A stretch of 42,693 nucleotides of DNA from Anaerococcus vaginalis (GTDB taxonomy: Bacteria; Bacillota; Clostridia; Tissierellales; Peptoniphilaceae), in NCBI RefSeq assembly GCF_000307225.1, contig NZ_HE978616.1, forward strand, positions 785,848-828,540, in the 5' to 3' direction. The position numbers and the translations under genes are program-made. This document shows positions 36,852 to 42,693 of the stretch, piece by piece; position 1 is the stretch's first letter, and every line of letters starts with the position of its first letter. The notes under the pieces were generated by a model. The model was not told where the DNA came from. It worked only from the letters and a program-made list of their open reading frames with translations, and did no database searches.

Positions 36852-38219
36852 CTACTCCAATATATCATCAATTTCTTTAAAATCTTTACTCTTTGTAATA
36901 ACCATAACCCTATCGCCAAGTTCAATTGTGCTCTCACCATTAGCAACTTCAATTTTTCCACCCAGACTATCTCTTGAAATTCCAACTATCAAAGTATTGG
37001 ATTTTACATTTAAGTCCTTCAATTTTTTTCCTGTTACTTTTGAATTTTCAATTACAGTAAAATCTATAGCCTCAACCCTATCATCGGATAATCTAAATAA
37101 ATTTGAAATTGATTCACCCCTGGAATTTTCTTTTGACCTTAAAAGTCTTGAAACAAAAAATGAGGCAGATTTTTTTGGCGTAACTGTAGTATCCACATCC
37201 AAAATTCCAGTAATTTTCAAAAGTTGAGTCCTATTAACCTTAGCAATTATCTTCTCAATCCCCTTCTTTTTAGCAAGAAGAGAAATCAAAATATTTTCCT
37301 CATCAATTCCAGTAAGGGCAACAACTGCATCATAATTTTCAATCCTAACCTCATCAAGAATTTCAGGATCTGTTCCATCTGCATTTATAACATCACAATC
37401 AGGAAGTCTTTCAGAAAAATCCATAGCCCTTTTTTTATCATTTTCCAAAACCGTAACCTTGAAATTTCTCTTTAACAAAAGCTCAGAAAGATAAAGAGCA
37501 ATAGATCCACCGCCCACAATCAAAACATTTTTAATAAATTTTCTAGCATCAACTTGCCTTTTATAAAATTTATCAATATCCTCCCTAGGGCCTGCTACAT
37601 AAATTTTCTCCCCTACTTCAAGAATATGATTACCATTTGGAATTACAACATTATTATCCTTCTCTCCAATAACAATAATAGTATTTCCCAAAAGTCCTTC
37701 AGAATTTAATTCCATCAAAGACTTATTAGCAAGTTTAGAATTTTTATCAATCTCAAGCTCAATCAAAATAACCTTAGAATCTAGGAAATTTTCAACGTTG
37801 ACTGCATAAGTATATTTTAAAGTTCTTTGAATTTCCTTGGCAGCATAATATTCTGGATTAACCAACCTATCAACTCCCATAGTTTTTTTCATAAACTCAT
37901 CATCTTTTATGTATCTAGGATCACGAAGTCTAACAATAGTAGATTTTGCCCCCTTTTTCTTGGCAATCATAGACGAAATCAAATTAACATCATCATCAAA
38001 AGTCATGGCAATAAAGGCATCACAATCATCAACATTAGCCTCATCCAAAACTTCCAGATCACGCCCATCGCCCAAAATTCCCATAACATCATTTTGAGCC
38101 AATAATCTTTCCAAAACATCCTTATTCTTTTCTATAACTAAAATATTGTGCCCCTCATCAGAAAGCTGGCTAGTAAGATAAGAACCCACCTTACCAGCAC
38201 CTACAATAATAACATTCAT
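36852..38219 (-). CDS. trkA: Trk-type potassium uptake regulatory subunit TrkA
   Basis: This 455-residue cytoplasmic protein has two tandem RCK modules. Each begins with a nucleotide-binding motif (NVIIVGAGKVGSYLTSQL at the start; NVLIVGGGSIALYLSELLL near residue 228) and ends in a TrkA_C ligand domain. The acidic residues that bind the ribose follow in VIEKN and LENDK. It gates TrkH in response to NAD(H) or ATP/ADP. AGGAGG precedes the ATG. Confidence 0.95.
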   Translation of the reverse strand: MNVIIVGAGKVGSYLTSQLSDEGHNILVIEKNKDVLERLLAQNDVMGILGDGRDLEVLDEANVDDCDAFIAMTFDDDVNLISSMIAKKKGAKSTIVRLRDPRYIKDDEFMKKTMGVDRLVNPEYYAAKEIQRTLKYTYAVNVENFLDSKVILIELEIDKNSKLANKSLMELNSEGLLGNTIIVIGEKDNNVVIPNGNHILEVGEKIYVAGPREDIDKFYKRQVDARKFIKNVLIVGGGSIALYLSELLLKRNFKVTVLENDKKRAMDFSERLPDCDVINADGTDPEILDEVRIENYDAVVALTGIDEENILISLLAKKKGIEKIIAKVNRTQLLKITGILDVDTTVTPKKSASFFVSRLLRSKENSRGESISNLFRLSDDRVEAIDFTVIENSKVTGKKLKDLNVKSNTLIVGISRDSLGGKIEVANGESTIELGDRVMVITKSKDFKEIDDILE

Positions 38220-38303
38220 AAATCCTCCTAAGGCTATAAATACCTAATATCATTGTATAATATATAGTAAAAAAACAAATTTAATAAAAATTTAAAATAA
38301 AAA

Positions 38304-38353
38304 AGAGATTCCAACTCACTCCTCCACGAATGTGGAAGGTGGAAAGAATCTCT
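38304..38353 (-). terminator. Hairpin terminator upstream of trkA
   Basis: AGAGATTC/GAATCTCT arms with an inner TCCACGAATGTGGA stem, followed by T6 on the minus strand. It separates the decayed region from trkA. A role in a trkA leader cannot be excluded because a TATAAT-like box lies just before it. Confidence 0.7.
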
Positions 38354-38537
38354 AATTATATTTAATATACTATAAATTTATGAAAAATAAATACTTACAT
38401 TTTTTGAAAATATTTTAAAATCAATTTACATTTTTAAATTTAATAAATTTATAATAATAAAAAGATGAAAAAAACCAAAACTTTTAAATCTTTTGGTTTT
38501 TCATCTTTAATTTCTTAATTATAAATCTTCCTAAGCC

Positions 38538-38663
38538 TTATTTGCCAAATTCTTTTTCTAAATCCTTTATAGCAAATACTATTTTATCCAAACTTTCTTT
38601 TAGAAACTCTCTTGGACAAGCTACAGTCATTCTAAAATATCCTGCTCAAGCTTCATTTGCCCC
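38538..38663 (-). pseudogene. Remnant of a MalY/PatB-type PLP aminotransferase (C-terminus only)
   Basis: In one minus frame the last 35 residues read AGYFRMTVACPREFLKES, then LDKIVFAIKDLEKEFGK and a stop at 38538. GYFRMTVACPR is the conserved C-terminal motif of cystathionine beta-lyase/MalY-type aminotransferases. A TGA lies in frame two codons before AGYFRM and no upstream part of the enzyme is found, so this is a deletion remnant. Confidence 0.75.
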
Positions 38664-39053
38664 ATTTTTTTACTAACAAAAAAATAGAATAACCAACAAT
38701 CCCACCAAAAACTACATTCATATTTAAAGCTAATTATAAAATTAATGAAATATAGGCTCTAGTTATATGCAAAGGAGATGTTAAAAATTTTCCTATTTTC
38801 CAGACTACGAGCATAGAAAGTTTAGTATTTATTACATAGAAATTTAAGAAAAATACGGATATAATCAGATGCTCACATTAGTAAAACTATTAAATTTATA
38901 ACAATTATCAAAGGTAGCTTAGAATTAAAAATAGTAGTAAAACCTTCTCTAAATTTAAAAACATTATTTATAAATTTCTATATAAAAATAGAATCCAAAG
39001 CTAAACAATAATAAACTTTGGATTCTTAATTCTAATTATTCTCAATAAAAAAT
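38664..39053. other. Decayed intergenic region without an intact gene
   Basis: About 390 bases hold only fragments. A 22-codon minus frame beginning at about 38721 (MNVVFGGIVGYSIFLLVKKW) looks like one membrane helix. On the plus strand near 38779-38841 a short frame reads GDVKNFPIFQTTSIESLVFI and stops. Neither has a start context. Together with the aminotransferase remnant this looks like a site of gene loss. Confidence 0.45.
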
Positions 39054-40256
39054 TTAAAATTCATCTTGGCTTAAATATTCATAAGCATAAAAAGCATACA
39101 TCATAGCTCCATTTTTCAAAACAGATTCATCAACATCAAAATTAGAAGCATGATTAAAATTGTGTGTTCTAGGATTAGAATTTCTTGCACCAACAATACC
39201 AAAAGAACCAGAAACGCCATCTATACCATCATATCCAGTAAGATATAAACCAAAATCTTCACTTCCAGCAAATCTTATATCCTTATCAACATTTTCTTCA
39301 CCAACAATTTCACCCGCAATTTTTTGAGTAAGCCTTGCACTATTTTCATCAATAACAACAGGAGCTGCACCCAGATTAAAATCAATTTCAACCTCACCCC
39401 TGTACATAGACGCAACTTCATTCGCATATTCAGCCAATCTTTTTTCAACAAAATCCACACTTTCTTTAGTAAAAGCCCTAAATCCTGCCTCAATATAAAC
39501 ATCACCACAAATAGAATTAGCAACCTCACCACCGTGAATCTTTCCAAAAGTCAAAACAACAGGCTCTTCCAAAAGATCAATTTCACGAGAAATAATAGCT
39601 TGAGCATTCAAAATAAAAGATGCAGCCATAACCATAGCATCAACACCTTTTTGTGGAGTTGAACCATGACTTGTAAGCCCCTTAAAATGAACATTAAAAA
39701 AATCATTAGCAGCAAAAGTTTGTCCAGAAGTTGCACCCAAAACTCCAGAATCAAAAGAAGTAAAAATATGAGCCCCAAAAGCATTGGACACACCATCCAA
39801 AACTCCATCCCTAATCATCGCCTTTGACCCTTCACCAGTTTCTTCCCCTGGTTGAAAAACAAAACGAACATTTCCATCAAGTTCATCTTTAATTTCATTC
39901 AAAGCAAAAATAGCATTCAATAGCATAGCAGAATGAGTATCATGACCACAAGCATGAGAAATCCCCTCATTTTTAGACTTATAAGAAACATCATTAGTTT
40001 CCAAAATAGGAAGAGCATCAATATCCGCCCTCAAAAGCACAGTTTTTTTATCACTTTTTCCCTTAATCTCACCAATAATTCCAGTAGGATTTGCAAATCT
40101 ATAAGAAATTCCAACTTTATCAAGAAAAGATGCAATAAGTTTACTTGTTCCAAACTCCTTCATAGAAAGTTCAGGATTTTCATGCATTTTTCTCCTAAAA
40201 TCAATCATCATACTTTCATTTTTTAAAATAATTTCACGAATTTTATCCTTAGACAT
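39054..40256 (-). CDS. M20-family amidohydrolase (N-acyl amino acid amidohydrolase type)
   Basis: This 400-residue metallohydrolase is a paralogue of the enzyme in the methionine operon. Metal-binding motifs are LLRADIDALPILE, SHACGHDTHSAML and FQPGEETGEGSKAMI; the dimerisation domain begins VHFKGLTSHGSTPQKGVDA. A late metal ligand is the His in NPRTHNFNHAS, and AGSEDFGLYL is typical. Members remove acyl groups from amino acids or cleave indole-acetyl or hippurate-like amides. The ATG at 40256 has AAAGGA upstream; the longer frame overlaps it. It stands alone. Confidence 0.92.
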   Translation of the reverse strand: MSKDKIREIILKNESMMIDFRRKMHENPELSMKEFGTSKLIASFLDKVGISYRFANPTGIIGEIKGKSDKKTVLLRADIDALPILETNDVSYKSKNEGISHACGHDTHSAMLLNAIFALNEIKDELDGNVRFVFQPGEETGEGSKAMIRDGVLDGVSNAFGAHIFTSFDSGVLGATSGQTFAANDFFNVHFKGLTSHGSTPQKGVDAMVMAASFILNAQAIISREIDLLEEPVVLTFGKIHGGEVANSICGDVYIEAGFRAFTKESVDFVEKRLAEYANEVASMYRGEVEIDFNLGAAPVVIDENSARLTQKIAGEIVGEENVDKDIRFAGSEDFGLYLTGYDGIDGVSGSFGIVGARNSNPRTHNFNHASNFDVDESVLKNGAMMYAFYAYEYLSQDEF

Positions 40257-40559
40257 AAAACATCCTTTCATAAAAATAACTTAATAATAAATATACCCAA
40301 AAATAGCTAAACAAAATAAATTTTATAAGCCTTTCTTTATAAACTTAATTATCAAATACTCATATCTTCCTTGCCCATAAGTTGATTAAATATATTTGCT
40401 ATAAAAATTTTCCCACATTCCATTTAACTTCAGTTTAATTAAATTAAAAATATTTCCTTAATTGCAAAATTCACTTGTACAATTTGTTAATCTAGTTCTA
40501 TAACTAAAAATATTGTACCAATTAAAATTTTAAAAAGACTTTTTTTAAAAAAATTATAA
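40257..40559. other. A/T-rich intergenic stretch
   Basis: No gene is seen. Promoter DNA for the flanking divergent genes is expected here; a weak plus-strand TTGTAC...TATAAC pair lies near 40476-40505. Confidence 0.35.
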
Positions 40560-41081
40560 AAAATTTATCAAATTTATAAGAGAATTTGCTTTATCATACT
40601 TGCCATATTAGTTGTTATTGGTATCGGATCAAATTTAGGATCAAACAAAAATCAATCAGAAGATCCAAACCAAAAAAATATAGCTCAAAATTCTGAAAAA
40701 AGCAATGAAAATGCAGAAAATGTAAATAATGATAAAAAAGAGCAAGAAGAAAAAATAGAATACACTAAAGTAGATATTGGTCAAATGAAAAAAGACTTAG
40801 AAGATAATGCTCTTAAAGCAAGTGAAAACTACAAGAACAAATATGTAGAAATAACAGGAAATATAGGCAACATCGATAGTTCTGGTAAATATATTAGCTT
40901 AGATGGTCCAGAAGAAGATTTTGATTTAACTAGCATACTTTGTTACATTAAAAATGATGATCAAAAGAAAGTTGTTGCTGATACAACAAAAGGACAATCT
41001 GTTACTGTAAAAGGAAAAGTAACAGATGTCGGTGAAATAATGGGATATAGTATAGATATTGATGAGATTATAGCTAATTAA
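40560..41081 (+). CDS. Membrane-anchored OB-fold (tRNA_anti-like) protein, 5' end damaged
   Basis: The frame is open from 40560 to 41081. It encodes a hydrophobic anchor (CFIILAILVVIGIGSN), an Asn/Glu/Lys-rich linker, and a C-terminal OB-fold domain of the tRNA_anti-like type (YVEITGNIGNIDSSGKYISL; SVTVKGKVTDVGEIMGYSI). No ATG, GTG or TTG exists before the ATG at 40785, which would remove anchor and linker, and no ribosome site is seen. Either the start codon region is damaged or a non-standard start is used. Proteins with this domain are usually secreted or lipid-anchored; their function is unknown. Confidence 0.6.
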   Translation, partial: KIYQIYKRICFIILAILVVIGIGSNLGSNKNQSEDPNQKNIAQNSEKSNENAENVNNDKKEQEEKIEYTKVDIGQMKKDLEDNALKASENYKNKYVEITGNIGNIDSSGKYISLDGPEEDFDLTSILCYIKNDDQKKVVADTTKGQSVTVKGKVTDVGEIMGYSIDIDEIIAN

Positions 41082-41103
41082 ATAATTTAATATAAGCCAG
41101 TTC

Positions 41104-41261
41104 TTAAAGGGACTGTTACAGAATGAATAAATCATTCCGAATTCTTAGAAAAAGCTATAAAAAGATTTTGCCTAAAAGCTTAAAAGCTATGGCAAAATTT
41201 TTTTCATAGCTCTCTAACGATAAAATTATGATTATTCATATTCTTGTAACAGTCCCTTTAA
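41104..41261. repeat. Long palindromic element (about 157 bp) with TTGCAAAA-family-like ends
   Basis: Outer arms TTAAAGGGACTGTTACA (left) and TGTAACAGTCCCTTTAA (right) are perfectly complementary. Inner parts (AAGCTATAAAAAGATTTTGC against GCAAAATTTTTTTCATAGCT) also pair, so the whole element can form one long hairpin. GAATGAATAAATCATTC near the left end resembles the loop of the ferritin terminator hairpin. It lies between the OB-fold gene and the tRNA operon terminator. A mobile palindrome or expanded terminator are possible. Confidence 0.7.
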
Positions 41262-41286
41262 TTTTTACTTAATTAGACAAAAGAAA

Positions 41287-41308
41287 AGCACCAACAAAAG
41301 TTGGTGCT
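41287..41308 (-). terminator. Terminator of the tRNA operon
   Basis: AGCACCAAC/GTTGGTGCT nine-base stem with a four-base loop, then TTTCTTTT on the minus strand, just after the last tRNA. Confidence 0.9.
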
Positions 41309-41313
41309 AAATC

Positions 41314-41390
41314 TGGTGGGCCTCCAGGGACTCGAACCCTGGACCTACCGGTTATGAGCCGGGCGCTCTAACCGACTGAGCTAGAGGCCC
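41314..41390 (-). tRNA. tRNA with CAT anticodon (Met, or Ile2 after lysidine modification)
   Basis: GGGCCTC/GAGGCCC acceptor stem, anticodon loop CTCATAA, T loop GTTCGAGTC, CCA encoded. Last gene of the cluster. Choosing elongator Met or Ile2 needs identity-element comparison. Confidence 0.93.
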
Positions 41391-41455
41391 AAACAAAACC
41401 TAATATACTTTTTAATAAAAAAATATTATGAAATAAATTAATATAAGGTTTGTTT

Positions 41456-41532
<77 letters not shown>

Positions 41533-41547
41533 ATATATAAAATTAAA

Positions 41548-41623
41548 TGGCAGGGGTTACAGGACTTGAACCCGTGACATCCGGTTTTGGAGACCGACGT
41601 TCTACCAACTGAACTAAACCCCT
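41548..41623 (-). tRNA. tRNA-Trp (CCA)
   Basis: AGGGGTT/AACCCCT acceptor stem, anticodon loop CTCCAAA, discriminator G, 3' CCA encoded. Confidence 0.95.
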
Positions 41624-41659
41624 ACTTTAATCTCATGTCAATCAAGAAAGAGATTTTTT

Positions 41660-41735
41660 TGGTGCCCAGAGGCGGAATCGAACCACCGACACGGGGATTT
41701 TCAGTCCCCTGCTCTACCGACTGAGCTATCTGGGC
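41660..41735 (-). tRNA. tRNA-Phe (GAA)
   Basis: GCCCAGA/TCTGGGC acceptor stem, anticodon loop CTGAAAA, T loop GTTCGATTC, CCA encoded. Confidence 0.95.
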
Positions 41736-41738
41736 ATA

Positions 41739-41832
41739 TGGCGGAGAAGGAGGGATTTGAACCCTCGCATCCCTTTTGAAAGGATCTACTCCCTTAGCAG
41801 GGGAGCCTCTTCAGCCACTTGAGTACTTCTCC
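41739..41832 (-). tRNA. tRNA-Ser (GCT)
   Basis: GGAGAAG/CTTCTCC acceptor stem, anticodon loop CTGCTAA, long variable arm (94 nt in all), discriminator G, CCA encoded. Only three bases separate it from tRNA-Phe. Confidence 0.95.
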
Positions 41833-41857
41833 AAAAAGTCATATTGACTTTTTTATT

Positions 41858-41948
41858 TGGCGGAGAGGAAGGGATTCGAACCCTTGTGAGCCGTAAGACT
41901 CTAACGGTTTTCAAGACCGCCCCGTTATGACCGCTTCGGTACCTCTCC
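41858..41948 (-). tRNA. tRNA-Ser (TGA)
   Basis: GGAGAGG acceptor stem, anticodon loop CTTGAAA, long variable arm (91 nt), discriminator G, CCA encoded. Confidence 0.95.
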
Positions 41949-41953
41949 ATATT

Positions 41954-42029
41954 TGGTGACCCATCGGAGATTCGAACTCCGGACACCTTGATTAAAAGTC
42001 AAGTGCTCTACCGACTGAGCTAATGGATC
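41954..42029 (-). tRNA. tRNA-Lys (TTT), copy 2
   Basis: GATCCAT/ATGGGTC acceptor stem (one T-G pair), anticodon loop CTTTTAA, CCA encoded. Identical to the copy at 42117-42192. Confidence 0.95.
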
Positions 42030-42116
42030 AATTTAGAAATACAGTGGCTAAAAATGCCTTTCTTGCCTATTTAGCTTGCCAGTATAACCACTAAATAAAT
42101 AATTGAAATATTATAA

Positions 42117-42192
42117 TGGTGACCCATCGGAGATTCGAACTCCGGACACCTTGATTAAAAGTCAAGTGCTCTACCGACTGAGCTAATGGATC
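42117..42192 (-). tRNA. tRNA-Lys (TTT), copy 1
   Basis: The same 76 bases as the next tRNA, separated from it by an 87-base spacer with possible secondary structure. Confidence 0.95.
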
Positions 42193-42196
42193 AAAA

Positions 42197-42272
42197 TGGC
42201 TGGGATAGCAGGACTCGAACCTACGCATACCAGAGTCAAAGTCTGGTGCCTTACCGACTTGGCTATATCCCA
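42197..42272 (-). tRNA. tRNA-Gln (TTG)
   Basis: TGGGATA/TATCCCA acceptor stem with the unusual U1-A72 pair typical of tRNA-Gln, anticodon loop CTTTGAC, CCA encoded. Confidence 0.95.
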
Positions 42273-42275
42273 ATA

Positions 42276-42352
<77 letters not shown>

Positions 42353-42356
42353 TTAA

Positions 42357-42430
42357 TGGAGCGGGTGAAGGGAATCGGACCCTCGCAACCAGCTTGGAAG
42401 GCTGGGGCTCTACCACTGAGCTACACCCGC
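42357..42430 (-). tRNA. tRNA-Gly (TCC)
   Basis: GCGGGTG/CACCCGC acceptor stem, anticodon loop CTTCCAA, T loop GTCCGATTC (C in place of the first T), CCA encoded. Confidence 0.94.
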
Positions 42431-42434
42431 AAAT

Positions 42435-42520
42435 TGGTGGGGAAGAGCGGATTCGAACCACTGAAAGCTAAGCTAACGGATTTACAGTCCGTCCCATTTG
42501 GCCAACTCTGGAACTTCCCC
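42435..42520 (-). tRNA. tRNA-Tyr (GTA)
   Basis: GGGGAAG/CTTCCCC acceptor stem, anticodon loop CTGTAAA, long variable arm (86 nt), CCA encoded. Confidence 0.95.
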
Positions 42521-42591
42521 TAATGTGTATTTCACAAGTACATATTATAGCACAAACTATATTTTTATTCAATTTCATTTCACAATAAAAT

Positions 42592-42667
42592 TGGAGCTGA
42601 TGATAGGACTTGAACCTACAACCTATTGATTACAAATCAATTGCTCTACCAATTGAGCTACATCAGC
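42592..42667 (-). tRNA. tRNA-Thr (TGT)
   Basis: GCTGATG/CATCAGC acceptor stem, anticodon loop TTTGTAA, discriminator T, CCA encoded. A 71-base spacer separates it from tRNA-Tyr. It is the first tRNA of the cluster visible in transcription order. Confidence 0.95.
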
Positions 42668-42693
42668 ACATTGGATCTCTACTGAAATCCAAA

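Noticed and set aside
38220-38400. A cyclic-di-AMP (ydaO-type) riboswitch ahead of trkA
   Set aside because: The leader is too short and simple; only one terminator hairpin is present.

Overview
The window looks like chromosome from a low-GC, anaerobic, Gram-positive bacterium of the Tissierellia/Peptoniphilaceae type (an Anaerococcus- or Peptoniphilus-like organism). This is inference from very A/T-rich DNA, AGGAGG ribosome sites, T-box, CIRCE and glmS-ribozyme regulation, pyruvate:ferredoxin oxidoreductase, a class B sortase and CCA-encoding tRNA genes. No database search was possible. Almost all genes are on the minus strand. Only a glutaredoxin, a HAD phosphatase, a DUF554 pair and an OB-fold protein are on the plus strand.

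Layout: (1) 1-4.9 kb, a glycerol operon read leftwards: glpP antiterminator, glpK kinase, a GlpA-like flavoprotein with a BFD iron-sulphur domain, and a second flavoprotein cut by the window edge. Related hairpins precede glpP and the flavoprotein genes. (2) 5-9.2 kb, a PadR regulator with an RsuA-type pseudouridine synthase, and a GNAT acetyltransferase with a UvrD-type helicase-nuclease. (3) 9.3-14.7 kb, a methionine uptake operon (M20 amidohydrolase, metN, metI, two metQ copies) behind a strong promoter and a T-box, with a long palindromic element downstream. (4) 14.9-22 kb, glmS with its ribozyme, pyruvate:ferredoxin oxidoreductase, and a dicarboxylate/amino-acid symporter that shares a palindromic operator with it. 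(5) 22.6-25.5 kb, groES-groEL under a CIRCE element, an 8-oxoguanine glycosylase and sortase B. (6) 26.3-31.4 kb, glutaredoxin, HAD phosphatase, two tiny membrane proteins, a mutarotase-like protein, ferritin, an unknown 100-residue protein, queH and a split chromate transporter. (7) 31.5-33.5 kb, rplM-rpsI with a structured leader, and thiD. (8) 33.7-38.2 kb, tandem DUF554 genes, a minute peptide unit, and trkA-trkH potassium uptake. (9) 38.3-41.3 kb, decayed DNA with an aminotransferase remnant, a second M20 amidohydrolase, and an OB-fold protein without a start codon. (10) 41.3-42.7 kb, thirteen tRNA genes read leftwards.

A striking feature is how many conserved genes are broken by a one-base shift, mostly one A missing from an A run: glpP, metN, the methionine-operon amidohydrolase, the glycosylase (probably twice) and a small membrane protein. 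The helicase-nuclease also changes frame. Restoring one base gives full-length, family-typical proteins each time. Homopolymer sequencing error is the simplest explanation; real decay or frameshifting at A-rich slippery sites cannot be excluded. I found no clear new defence, mobile or biosynthetic system. The most interesting unexplained items are a promoter-RBS-17-codon-terminator unit near 35.2 kb, the shared TGATCTTAAGATCA operator, a family of TTGCAAAA hairpins, and two long palindromic elements.
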